NCBI GenBank assembly: GCA_035295125.1
Contig: DATGJP010000008.1
Coordinates: 62,001 to 126,000, forward strand
DNA length: 64,000 nt
Source: JAICMB01 sp035295125
GTDB lineage: Bacteria > Acidobacteriota > Terriglobia > Bryobacterales > Bryobacteraceae
Direction: 5' to 3'
The notes under the pieces: generated by a model
Told to the model about the DNA's origin: nothing
Databases searched by the model: none
The model's input: the letters and a program-made list of their open reading frames with translations, nothing else
Made by a program: the position numbers and the translations under genes
Part shown: one piece after another, positions 27,355-36,030 of the stretch
Numbering within the stretch: the first letter of the stretch is position 1
Layout: the number at the start of each line of letters is the position of its first letter

Positions 27355-28938
27355 TTACCGCTTGACAGCGGCGGTACTGTAATCCCCTACGTGTGTATGT
27401 TCCGGTTCGGACGCGGGCAGTGTGAAGTAGAAGACCGATCCACTGCCCGCGGTTGATTCCACCCAGATGCGCCCGCCGTTCTGTTCGATGATGCGCTTGC
27501 AGGTTGCCAGGCCTATTCCCGTTCCCGGATATTCGGCGCTGGAGTGCAAACGTTGAAAGAGCCCGAAAATTCGCTCGTGGTATTCGGACTCGATGCCGAT
27601 TCCGTTATCACGAATGGCGATGCGCCAGTGATCGCCATCGCGCTCCGCCGAGATGTGAATTTCGGGTGTTTCGCGGCAGTATTTCAAGGCGTTGCCGATC
27701 AGGTTCTGAAAAACCTGCAATAAGCCGCTTTCACGCGCCATCACATTGGGCAGCCGCTCAAATGTGATGTGGGCGCCGAGCTCCGTTATTTTGAGTTGCA
27801 GGTATTGCAGCGCTTGGCCGAGGACGGCATCACAGTCGACGGGCTCCAGCGGCTTCGTCTGGGCCGTGGTGAGATGCGAAAACTCCAGGAGATCCTTGAT
27901 GAGAAGGCGCATCCGCTCCACACCCTTGACGATGAAATCCACGAAACGGTGTGAATCGGCATCCATGAAGGCTTCATTTCTTCGGACGAGGAGCTGGCTA
28001 TAGCTGCCGATGGTGCGCAACGGTTCCTGGAGGTCGTGCGAAGCGACGTAGGCAAAGCGCTGCAAATCGTCGTTCGATTGCTTCAGTGCCCTGGCCTGTT
28101 CTGCCAGGCGCTCTTCGGCGTGGCGCTGTTGGGTCATATCGCGGAGCACTTTCACGAACCCGGTGACATTGCCGGCGGCATCCCGGGTAGGCCGCAGCAC
28201 GCCGCTGGCCCAAAATCGCGATCCATCCTTACGCCCGCGCCAGCCTTCGGTTTCGGACAGGCCGGTTTTCAGCGCCCTTTCGCGTTCTTCCGCCGGCACC
28301 CCGGCCCGACGGTCGTCGTCCGAAAAGATAAGATCGATGGGCTGACCGATAATGGACTGCTCAGCGTACCTCAGCAAGCGCTCGGCGCCGGCATTCCAGT
28401 AAGTAATGCGGCCGGAGAGGTCGAGGTTGATGATGGCATAGTCGTAGGCGCTCTCAATCATGGTCCGCAAGCGTTCCTGTGCGACCTGCAGATCCTTGAG
28501 CAGTCCTTCCACCTCGTACTGGCGATGACGCGCTCGCAGGGCCATCTTGACGACGCTAATGAGAGTAGCGGGTCGAACCGGGCGTTCGATGACCGTGACA
28601 TTGCCGAGCGGCGCGAGGCGGCTCAGCCGGGTTTTCACGGCAGGCGTGGATTCTCCGGAGGTCGAGAGCAGAATCGAGGGCATATCTGACCAGGGCGGCT
28701 GGGATTGAAGGGCATTGGACAGGAAGGGTAGAGATTTGGCCGTGAGCGCCTCCTCCGCGATGACGATAATGCCGGCTCCATTTTGGATCTCCTGGGCCAG
28801 GGCTTCGACGTTCTGGCAAGCCAGCGATGTAATGCCGTTCTTGAAGAAAGCCTCCGCCATGAGCTCCGAGTCGCGCCCGACGGGTGTCAACATGAGCACC
28901 CGGAGCCGGTCGCTTTCGTTAACCACGTCCGTTACCAC
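27355..28938 (-). CDS. sensor histidine kinase with receiver-like and PAS domains
   Basis: The frame is open from 29016, but its first 26 residues lie within the KaiC-like gene; GTG 28938 (VVTDVVNESDRLRV) or GTG 28926 is the likely start. The order is: a receiver-like N-terminal domain (about 110 residues, RLRVLMLTPVGRDSELMAEAF) without a clear phosphorylation Asp; a PAS domain (MIESAYDYAIINLDLSGRIT to FVKVLRDMTQQR); a HisKA domain with H-box VASHDLQEPLRT; and an ATPase domain with N-box FQNLIGNALKY, DNGIGIE, FGLFQRLH and GTGIGLATCKRI. There is no membrane helix, so it is cytoplasmic. The gene overlaps the KaiC-like gene, and the two proteins probably work together; no response-regulator partner is adjacent. 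Confidence 0.88.
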   Translation of the reverse strand: MVTDVVNESDRLRVLMLTPVGRDSELMAEAFFKNGITSLACQNVEALAQEIQNGAGIIVIAEEALTAKSLPFLSNALQSQPPWSDMPSILLSTSGESTPAVKTRLSRLAPLGNVTVIERPVRPATLISVVKMALRARHRQYEVEGLLKDLQVAQERLRTMIESAYDYAIINLDLSGRITYWNAGAERLLRYAEQSIIGQPIDLIFSDDDRRAGVPAEERERALKTGLSETEGWRGRKDGSRFWASGVLRPTRDAAGNVTGFVKVLRDMTQQRHAEERLAEQARALKQSNDDLQRFAYVASHDLQEPLRTIGSYSQLLVRRNEAFMDADSHRFVDFIVKGVERMRLLIKDLLEFSHLTTAQTKPLEPVDCDAVLGQALQYLQLKITELGAHITFERLPNVMARESGLLQVFQNLIGNALKYCRETPEIHISAERDGDHWRIAIRDNGIGIESEYHERIFGLFQRLHSSAEYPGTGIGLATCKRIIEQNGGRIWVESTAGSGSVFYFTLPASEPEHTHVGDYSTAAVKR

Positions 28939-30457
28939 CGATGAGTTGTTGCTTCTCACCGAGAAAGATGGGGATACCGGACAAAATACCTTGGAAATCG
29001 TCCAAGGCGTCGCCAACGATGATCCGTCCGGGACCGATCCTCAGTTCGCGAATGCTGTCTTCATGCGCGCCGCTTCGCTTCTTGACAACCGAAATTGCTT
29101 TGCGGACCTTTCCGGTGGCTTCGAAGTAGCGGAGTAGGATGACGGTATCGGCCAGGTAACTCAGATCGACGGGCGAGCCCATGTGACTGCCGAGGATGCC
29201 GTACTGTGCCATCACCATGATGGTGACGACTCCATGCTGGTTCAGAAACGAGAATAGTTCGTGCAACTGTACGGTTAAGAGTTGTTCTCCCGGCATGGCA
29301 TTCAGGAAGCCGTTGAGGCTATCGATGATCAGAATGCGGAGGTTGCGTTTCAGGACATCGTCGCGAATCTGGTGAATGAAATCGCCGGGGGACAACTCGG
29401 CGGGATCGAGTTGCTGAACCTTGAGCTTGCCATTCTGAACATATTGGGCCATGTCATGCCCAAGCCCGTAGGCCCTCTGGAAGAGCGTCGTGAGGCCTTC
29501 ATCGAAGAGGTAAACGCTACCGAATTCTTTGCGTTCTGCCGCGGCGGCTGCGTACTGGATCGCAATGCTGGACTTGCCGGAGCCGGCCGGACCGATAATT
29601 AACGTGCTGGTCCCCCGATCGAGCCCTCCTCCAAGGAGCTGGTCGAGCTCAGGAATTCCGCTGGCTGAGCCGTCGTGGTAAGTCGAGGGATGATGGCTAA
29701 GGGCAACGAGGCGGGGGTGGACAACGACACCGCCGGTTCGAATGTCGTAATCGTGATAACCGTCGTGAAAACGCAATCCGCGAAGTTTTACGACCTCCAG
29801 CCGGCGTCGCTTGGTACCGTAATCGCGCGGTACGCGCTCCAGGCGGATGACTCCATGGACAATACTGAGGACGGTGGTATCGGAGCCACTTTGTACGGTG
29901 CGGTCGTCCAGGAAAAGCGTCGTGCAGTGACGGCTCTCAAAGAACTGCTTAAGGCCGAGGATTTGGCGGCGGTACCGTGAGGAATCGCGGGCGAGCAAAC
30001 GAATTTCCGAGAGGGAGTCGAAAACCACTCGGCTGGGTTTAACCTGCTCGACGCGTTCCAGGATGCTCTTCAGCGTGCTGCCCAACTCTACATCGCCGGG
30101 GTGGAAGATGGTGTACTGATCCTCCGGCATGAGGCTTTCAGGCGGTGGGATCACCTCGAACAGCTCGATTCCATCGAGGCTCCAACCGTGGGACTGGGCG
30201 ATCGATTTCAACTCACGGATGGATTCCGACAACGTGACGTAAAGGACCGATTCGCCGCGGTGGTGGGCATCCAGAAGGAACTGCATGGCGAGGGTGGTTT
30301 TGCCCGACCCCGGGTCACCCTCTACGAGGTACAGGTGATCCTCGGGCAGCCCCCCGTTGAGAATGTCGTCCAGGCCGAGTATCCCGGTGGAGATCAGGTG
30401 CTCATGCACCGGTTCGTTGGCGGTAGCGTTGTTGGTATCTGGGAGCTGTCGTTGCAT
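28919..30457 (-). CDS. KaiC-like double RecA-domain ATPase
   Basis: A 512-residue protein with two KaiC domains. Walker A motifs are GDPGSGKTTLAM (domain 1) and GPAGSGKSSIAI (domain 2); Walker B strands are RVVFDSLSEI and RILIIDSLNGF. In the C-terminal domain the region SYLADTVILLRYFE aligns with the clock protein's phosphosite region, keeping the Ser that matches S431 but with Tyr at T432. KaiA and KaiB genes are absent. Such stand-alone KaiC relatives occur widely and often sit beside histidine kinases, presumably forming a signalling complex. The gene precedes and overlaps the kinase gene, and is divergent from the S53 peptidase gene. Confidence 0.88.
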   Translation of the reverse strand: MQRQLPDTNNATANEPVHEHLISTGILGLDDILNGGLPEDHLYLVEGDPGSGKTTLAMQFLLDAHHRGESVLYVTLSESIRELKSIAQSHGWSLDGIELFEVIPPPESLMPEDQYTIFHPGDVELGSTLKSILERVEQVKPSRVVFDSLSEIRLLARDSSRYRRQILGLKQFFESRHCTTLFLDDRTVQSGSDTTVLSIVHGVIRLERVPRDYGTKRRRLEVVKLRGLRFHDGYHDYDIRTGGVVVHPRLVALSHHPSTYHDGSASGIPELDQLLGGGLDRGTSTLIIGPAGSGKSSIAIQYAAAAAERKEFGSVYLFDEGLTTLFQRAYGLGHDMAQYVQNGKLKVQQLDPAELSPGDFIHQIRDDVLKRNLRILIIDSLNGFLNAMPGEQLLTVQLHELFSFLNQHGVVTIMVMAQYGILGSHMGSPVDLSYLADTVILLRYFEATGKVRKAISVVKKRSGAHEDSIRELRIGPGRIIVGDALDDFQGILSGIPIFLGEKQQLIGGNGRG

Positions 30458-30562
30458 ATTCCTGGAGTGGATTTAGGCGCACCCAAGCACATTCGCGTGG
30501 GTAACACGATCTAACGTTGAGATGCCGGATTGAGGAATTCTGTTACAGGGGCAGAACGGGGC

Positions 30563-30601
30563 TTGACAACCAAACGAACTAATGACTAAGTTATTAGTCA
30601 T
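30563..30601 (+). promoter_or_regulatory. promoter with perfect inverted-repeat operator abutting the peptidase start codon
   Basis: TTGACA is at 30563-30568; with an 18-base spacer a weak -10 (TAAGTT) would be at 30587-30592. The inverted repeat ATGACTAA-GTTA-TTAGTCAT fills 30582-30601 and ends immediately before ATG 30602. It covers the -10 and the expected start of transcription, so a bound dimer would block the promoter. The ACTAA/TTAGT half-sites suggest a winged-helix repressor of the BlaI type, which is inference. Confidence 0.6.
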
Positions 30602-33600
30602 ATGTTTCGTCTCCTGATTTCGTTTCTCGTCGTTTTGGCTCTGCCGGCTGAGGCCCAGGTGAGTCTGAAAGGGTCGCTTCATCCTAAGGCTCAAGTGCAG
30701 TTCGATCAAGGGCCTGTGGATCCAACGATGCAGTTTGGATACGTCACGATTCTGCTGCGGCCCACGGATGCCCAGCAGGGGGATCTCGATCGGCTGCTTG
30801 CCGCCCAGCAGGACCGTTCGTCGGCGAACTACCACCGCTGGCTGACTCCAGAGCAGTTTGGCGACCGGTTCGGGATCAAGGCGGCCGATTACGAGGCGGT
30901 GGTCTCGTGGCTGGAGTCGCAGGGATTGCAGCTGGAGGGTCGAGCGCGCGCACGCAATTGGGTGGCCTTCAGCGGGACTCTAGCCGCCGTCCAAAGCGCG
31001 TTCCAGACTCAGATTCACCGCTATGCCGTCGGAGGCGTGGAGCATTTTGCGAATGCCACGGAGCTGAAGATTCCGGCGGCATTCGAAGGGATGGTGAGTG
31101 GCGTGCGAGGGCTCAACGATTTTTGGAAAACCGGGAATGTTCGTCCGCAATATACGTCGCCGAATGGTGCTACCCAGCTCGCCCCGGCGGACTGGGCCAC
31201 CATTTACGACGTTGCTCCGCTATACGGCATGGGCATTGATGGAAGCGGTCAGCGGATTATGATTGTGGGGCGTTCGGATTTAAACCAGTCGTACATCGAT
31301 ACGTTCCGGCGCACGTTTGGACTACCGCCCAGCACGGTGGAGCAGCACCTGGTGGGACCGGACCCCGGAATCACGAACGCGGCCGGTGAGGCGGCGCTAG
31401 ACACGGAATGGTCGGGCGCAATCGCGCCGAAAGCCACCATCGTTTATGTGTACGCGGGGAATTTCAATGACGCGGCGCAAGCGGCTGTGGATCAGAACCT
31501 CGGAACGGTGATGAGCGAGAGCTTCGGCTCGTGCGAGCCCAACAATGCGTCCGGGCTGCGCAGCATTGCTCAGCAGGCCAATGCACAGGGGATCACGTGG
31601 CTGGCTTCTTCCGGAGATTCGGGAGGAGCCGGGTGCGATCCTCACGGGTTTTTCGGTGTTACTGGAAACGATTCTCTGGCGATGTCAGGTCTGGCGGTGA
31701 ATAATCCCGCGGGTCTTCCCGAGGTGACTGCGGTTGGCGGTACTCAGTTCAATGAAGGCGACGGGCAATATTGGCCGGGCGGTTCGGCAGCCTCGTATAT
31801 TCCCGAGGTGGTCTGGAATGAAACCGGTGCCGGCGGGCTGCTGGCGAGCGGCGGTGGTGCGAGCATCTATTATCCAAAACCGGCCTGGCAAGTTGGGCCG
31901 GGCGTGCCGGACGACAATGCTCGCGATCTGCCGGATATTTCATTCAGCGCGGCCGGCAACCATGATCCATATGCGGTGTTCAATGCAAATGGCCAGCGGG
32001 CAACCGGCGGCACGTCGGCGGCTTCGCCGTCGTTTGCGGCTGTGGTGGCGCTGCTGAATCAATACGTAGTCGCGAATGGGATTCAGGCCCAGCCGGGGCT
32101 GGGGAATATCAATCCGCAGCTTTACCGGATGGCGCAGAACACGACGAACGTATTTCACGACATTACCCAGGGGAACAACATGGTCCCTTGCGCGCAAGGC
32201 TCGAAGGATTGTACGAGTGGGACGCTGGGATTCAACGCGGGACCGGGCTATGACCAGGCGACGGGGCTCGGTTCGCTTGACGTGTACAATTTCGTGACGC
32301 AATGGAGCGCGGCGGCAGCGTCGACAACATCGGTCGTTTCGAGCGCGGATAGCATTGCGTTTGGCGATTCCGTGCAGTTCACGGCGACGGTGACAGGCTC
32401 AAGTGGGACTATTCCAACAGGCAGCGTTACGTTCACGGCCGGGCATACGGCGCTTGGGAGCGCGGCGCTGCAAAATGTGGATGGAGTCGCGATGGCCACA
32501 CTGACAGTCAACGGTCCGTTGTTGCCGGCTGGCACGGCTACGGTCAATGCGACTTATGGCGGCGATGCGGCTTTCAATGGGTCTACTGGGGCGGTGACGG
32601 TGGCCGTCGCGGCGCCAGGTTCGGGCGGGTCGTTTGTGAGACTTTCTATTAGTCCCAATCCGGCGAAAGCGGGACAGTTCGTGAAAGTGACCTTGACTGA
32701 GGAAGGCGGTGTTCCGACGACCGTCACGGGTTGGAGCATCAACGGACGCGACAACTCGAGCCTGATCGCTCAGGATTTTGGCGGTACGAATCTTCCGGCG
32801 TATGGCACATTGTTTTCCGTGGTCCAGACCGTGGGGGCGGCGCCGTTTCCGGCAGTTCGCGCCTACGCATTCACTGGACAGGACGCAAACGGGCGGCAAT
32901 GGACCGCGACATACACTTTGACGCTGGTCGGGACAGCGTCGCCGCAGTTGCTGCTTTCGAGCGTGCCGGACGTGGTGCAGCAAAATCCGGCGGCGGATGC
33001 CAGTTGTCAGTGGTCGCAGCAGTTGTTGCTTCAGGACCAGGATGGGCTTGCGGTTCAGCTCACGCGTTTGCTGGTCGGCGGCGCCGATTGGGCGAACCAG
33101 ATGACGACTTTGTTCGGGACGAATCGGATGGCGCCATGGGGAAGTCTACAAGCTACGGTATGTTGGCCCGCGGGCGATGTGCCGCAGCCGGTCAACATCG
33201 AAGTGGATGGAGTGGATCAGAATGGGGAGCCTGTGGCGGCGACGCTCGCGTCCCCGGCGACGTTCAGCGGTCCGGCGGGGAATGCGGCGTCAATGTCTGT
33301 TTCGCCGACGGTTGTCACGATGACGCCGGATAGCACTGGGCAGGCCAGCGGTTCTATCGCGCTTGGTTTTTCGGAAGGCGGGGCGGTAACGTGGAGTGCC
33401 TCGGTGTTCCCCGCGAATCAGACTACGGCGTGGCTGACGCTCGGGGCGGCTTCGGGATCGGGCTCGCAGACGCTGCAACTGACGGCAGCACGGTCCACGC
33501 TGGCGGCGGGTGTGTACAACGCGACGGTCGTGATTGAGGCGGCAGACTCGATCCCGCAGGTTATCGAGGTGCCGGTGGTCTTCGTGGTCGGTGCTTCGTC

Positions 33601-34309
33601 CGGCTCCAGCATCACCGGGGTGAGCAATGCTTTCTCATATCAGGCGGCGTTCGCGCCGGGAATGGCGTTAGAGGTAACGGGCAGCCAACTTGGGCCGGCG
33701 TTTGGTTTACAGGCCAGCGGTGTGCCGCTTCCGTTCCGAATCGCTGGTGTTTCAGCGACGGTGAATGGTGTGCCGGCGCCGTTGTACTACGTCTCGCAAG
33801 GGCAGGTGAATCTCCAGATTCCCTATGAGATCGGGGCCGGACCGGCTGTGTTGGGGATCAATAACATCGGCAACGTGGCGTCGTATGTGTTCAATGTTGC
33901 GGCCTCGGGTCCTGGCATTTGGGTGGATGCGAATGGCGGGATTCTGCCGTCATCTAATGGGAAGGCAGGAGACACGGTCACTCTTTATATGACCGGCGAT
34001 GGCGCGGTGAGTCCGCTGCTGGACACAGGGACTTCGCCGTTTTCGGGGACGCCGCTGGCGCTTTTGCCGAAGACGATTCTTCCCGTGAGCGTGACGGTGG
34101 GTGGAGTGCCGGCGGATAGTACGTTGGCCGGGGTGCCGCCGGGAATGGTCGGCGTGACACAGGTGAATTTTGTGGTTCCGGACGGCTTGGCGTCGGGAAC
34201 ACAGCCGGTCCTTGTTACGGTTGGTTCGGTCTCCAGTGTCGCGGCGCAAGTCACGATCACCGCCGGGTCTAAGGTGGGACAGGCGGTTTCGCCTGTCCTT
34301 TCCCGGTGA
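30602..34309 (+). CDS. secreted S53 (sedolisin-like) peptidase with Ig-like and Solibacter C-terminal domains
   Basis: A 1235-residue exported acid peptidase. After the signal peptide (MFRLLISFLVVLALPAEAQ) comes the pro-domain (YHRWLTPEQFGDRFGI) and the S53 catalytic domain, with Glu/Asp in GEAALDTEWSG, the oxyanion Asp in ASSGDSGGAGCD and the nucleophile Ser in GGTSAASPSF. A bacterial Ig-like domain (about residues 575-670) and further beta domains follow. The last ~215 residues (SNAFSYQAAFAPGMALEVTG, PLYYVSQGQVNLQIPYE, GVTQVNFVVPD) match the acidobacterial 'Solibacter C-terminal' domain. The final dozen residues, KVGQAVSPVLSR, and the stop come from a family 1 repeat. The start codon directly follows an inverted-repeat operator and may lack a leader. 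Confidence 0.92.
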   Translation: MFRLLISFLVVLALPAEAQVSLKGSLHPKAQVQFDQGPVDPTMQFGYVTILLRPTDAQQGDLDRLLAAQQDRSSANYHRWLTPEQFGDRFGIKAADYEAVVSWLESQGLQLEGRARARNWVAFSGTLAAVQSAFQTQIHRYAVGGVEHFANATELKIPAAFEGMVSGVRGLNDFWKTGNVRPQYTSPNGATQLAPADWATIYDVAPLYGMGIDGSGQRIMIVGRSDLNQSYIDTFRRTFGLPPSTVEQHLVGPDPGITNAAGEAALDTEWSGAIAPKATIVYVYAGNFNDAAQAAVDQNLGTVMSESFGSCEPNNASGLRSIAQQANAQGITWLASSGDSGGAGCDPHGFFGVTGNDSLAMSGLAVNNPAGLPEVTAVGGTQFNEGDGQYWPGGSAASYIPEVVWNETGAGGLLASGGGASIYYPKPAWQVGPGVPDDNARDLPDISFSAAGNHDPYAVFNANGQRATGGTSAASPSFAAVVALLNQYVVANGIQAQPGLGNINPQLYRMAQNTTNVFHDITQGNNMVPCAQGSKDCTSGTLGFNAGPGYDQATGLGSLDVYNFVTQWSAAAASTTSVVSSADSIAFGDSVQFTATVTGSSGTIPTGSVTFTAGHTALGSAALQNVDGVAMATLTVNGPLLPAGTATVNATYGGDAAFNGSTGAVTVAVAAPGSGGSFVRLSISPNPAKAGQFVKVTLTEEGGVPTTVTGWSINGRDNSSLIAQDFGGTNLPAYGTLFSVVQTVGAAPFPAVRAYAFTGQDANGRQWTATYTLTLVGTASPQLLLSSVPDVVQQNPAADASCQWSQQLLLQDQDGLAVQLTRLLVGGADWANQMTTLFGTNRMAPWGSLQATVCWPAGDVPQPVNIEVDGVDQNGEPVAATLASPATFSGPAGNAASMSVSPTVVTMTPDSTGQASGSIALGFSEGGAVTWSASVFPANQTTAWLTLGAASGSGSQTLQLTAARSTLAAGVYNATVVIEAADSIPQVIEVPVVFVVGASSGSSITGVSNAFSYQAAFAPGMALEVTGSQLGPAFGLQASGVPLPFRIAGVSATVNGVPAPLYYVSQGQVNLQIPYEIGAGPAVLGINNIGNVASYVFNVAASGPGIWVDANGGILPSSNGKAGDTVTLYMTGDGAVSPLLDTGTSPFSGTPLALLPKTILPVSVTVGGVPADSTLAGVPPGMVGVTQVNFVVPDGLASGTQPVLVTVGSVSSVAAQVTITAGSKVGQAVSPVLSR

Positions 34310-34334
34310 AGTCCAGCTGAATGCCTGCGCCACC
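34273..34334 (+). repeat. family 1 palindromic repeat, copy 4
   Basis: Ends are GGTGGGACAGGC and GCCTGCGCCACC, with the core GGCGGTTTCGCC and then TTTCCCGGTGAAGTCCA. The TGA in CCCGGTGA is the stop codon of the S53 peptidase gene. It is shorter than copies 2 and 3 and lacks the TCCAC flank. Confidence 0.85.
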
Positions 34335-34413
34335 GTTCCACATACTCCAAATCGTCGCGGGACGAGAAGAATCAGGAGCAGCGTGATACCGGTGTACCAT
34401 AGAACATTGGTCG

Positions 34414-35241
34414 ATGAAGGATCTTTTCGGCGTTTTGAAGCCGGGCACCCGCGAATGGTCACTGGCTGAAGCGATTGAACCGGACCGGCTCCCCGCCCAT
34501 ATTGCCATCATCATGGACGGGAACGGGCGCTGGGCTAAACGGCGGAACATGCCCCGGGTGGCGGGACATAAGGCCGGCGTCGAGCCGGTGCGCATTGCCG
34601 TGGAAGCGTGCGCCCAAATGGGAATTCAGGCGCTCACGCTCTACGCCTTTTCCGCGGAAAACTGGAAGCGTCCGCGCACGGAAGTCGACACCCTGTGGCG
34701 TCTCTTGCGCATTTATTTACGCAAAGAGCTGCCCGAAATCATGCGCAACGATATTCAGTTTTCGTGCATGGGGCACCTGGAGGCGCTGCCGGGGCCAGTT
34801 CGGGAAGAGCTGGAATCGGCCATGGTGGCGACAGCCCGCAACCGCGGGATGCGGCTCAACGTGGCGATCAATTACAGCGGGCGCAGGGAGCTGGTCGACG
34901 CGCTGAATGCGATCGTGGAAGACGCGCGCATCGAGGGCCGGCTAGCCGATTTGCGCATCACTGAGGAATCGATTGCCTCGCGGTTATATACAGCGGGGCT
35001 GCCGGATCCGGACCTGTTGATTCGCACGTCAGGCGAAATGCGGATCAGCAATTTCCTGTTGTGGCAGATTGCGTATTCGGAGATCTACATCACCGACACG
35101 CTGTGGCCTGACTTTCGCCGCACCGATCTGCTGGAAGCGATCCTCGATTATCAGAAGCGCGACCGCCGGTTTGGCGGACTGGGGTCCTCCACCGAAGGGG
35201 ACGACGAGTGGATCGCGGCGGTCGGCGCCACGAATCGATGA
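34414..35241 (+). CDS. uppS: isoprenyl (undecaprenyl) diphosphate synthase
   Basis: This cis-prenyltransferase makes the C55 lipid carrier for peptidoglycan and polysaccharides. The 275-residue product has all five family regions: HIAIIMDGNGRWAKRR with the catalytic Asp, GHKAGVEPVR, LYAFSAENWKRP, NVAINYSGRRELVDA, and the end motif PDLLIRTSGEMRISNFLLWQ followed by EIYITDTLWPDF. An N-terminal extension of about 25 residues precedes the core, and a short acidic tail follows. Its TGA overlaps the ATG of cdsA (ATGA), showing coupled translation. Confidence 0.96.
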   Translation: MKDLFGVLKPGTREWSLAEAIEPDRLPAHIAIIMDGNGRWAKRRNMPRVAGHKAGVEPVRIAVEACAQMGIQALTLYAFSAENWKRPRTEVDTLWRLLRIYLRKELPEIMRNDIQFSCMGHLEALPGPVREELESAMVATARNRGMRLNVAINYSGRRELVDALNAIVEDARIEGRLADLRITEESIASRLYTAGLPDPDLLIRTSGEMRISNFLLWQIAYSEIYITDTLWPDFRRTDLLEAILDYQKRDRRFGGLGSSTEGDDEWIAAVGATNR

Positions 35242-36008
35242 AGCGAGTCCTGACGGGGCTCGTCCTCATTCCGATTTTCGTTTACATCGTCATCTGGTCG
35301 CCGATATGGGTGTTTTTTCCTACCGTTGCGATTGTGGCGATGCTGCTCTTCCACGAATTCAACGGCCTGGTTTCGGCGCACAATTTCCGGAGCTCGGGTA
35401 TCTTCGGGTACGTCGCGGGATTGCTGATTCTTTTTGTCCCGCGGCCGGAGATTATTTTCGTGGTTCTGGTGGCGCTGCTGGCGCTTGGGCTTTCGCTCGC
35501 ATCGCGCGACCTTTCCGAAGCTTTGCCGTTTTCGGGGGCCCTGATGCTGGGGGTCCTTTATTGCTTTGGGACCATGCGCACTTGTATCGGCTTGCGCGAT
35601 ATGAGTCCGTACTGGCTTCTTTTTGCGCTGTCGCTGAACTGGTTGGGAGACATTGCGGCGTTCTACGTGGGACGGTCGTTTGGGCGCCATAAGCTGGCGC
35701 CTCGCGTGAGTCCCGCGAAGAGCTGGGAAGGGGCAATTGCTTCGACGCTCATGTCGGTGGCTTACGCCTATTTCTATTTTCCGCGGCTGCTTCCGAATGT
35801 TCCGCTGCTTTGGGCTCTCGGAATTGCGGCGGCGGGGAATGTTGCGGGGCAGATCGGCGATTTGTGTGAATCGGCGATCAAACGAGGCGCGGGAGTGAAG
35901 GACAGCGGCACGATGCTGCCGGGGCACGGCGGATGGCTCGATCGGGTGGACAGCAGCCTTTTTGCATTGCCGGTGGTTTACTACATTGCCAGTGTGATCC
36001 AGAGATAA
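35238..36008 (+). CDS. cdsA: phosphatidate cytidylyltransferase
   Basis: CdsA makes CDP-diacylglycerol from phosphatidate and CTP at the inner membrane. ATG 35238 gives 256 residues with about seven or eight membrane segments. The family signature is complete: SPAKSWEGAIAS, then GDLCESAIKRGAGVKDSG and PGHGGWLDRVDS with the metal-binding Asp residues. Its start is inside the uppS stop codon. In many bacteria dxr and rseP follow this pair; here a nuclease gene follows after 22 bases instead. Confidence 0.95.
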   Translation: MKRVLTGLVLIPIFVYIVIWSPIWVFFPTVAIVAMLLFHEFNGLVSAHNFRSSGIFGYVAGLLILFVPRPEIIFVVLVALLALGLSLASRDLSEALPFSGALMLGVLYCFGTMRTCIGLRDMSPYWLLFALSLNWLGDIAAFYVGRSFGRHKLAPRVSPAKSWEGAIASTLMSVAYAYFYFPRLLPNVPLLWALGIAAAGNVAGQIGDLCESAIKRGAGVKDSGTMLPGHGGWLDRVDSSLFALPVVYYIASVIQR

Positions 36009-36030
36009 TTCCTGGTAGACTGGCGAACAG

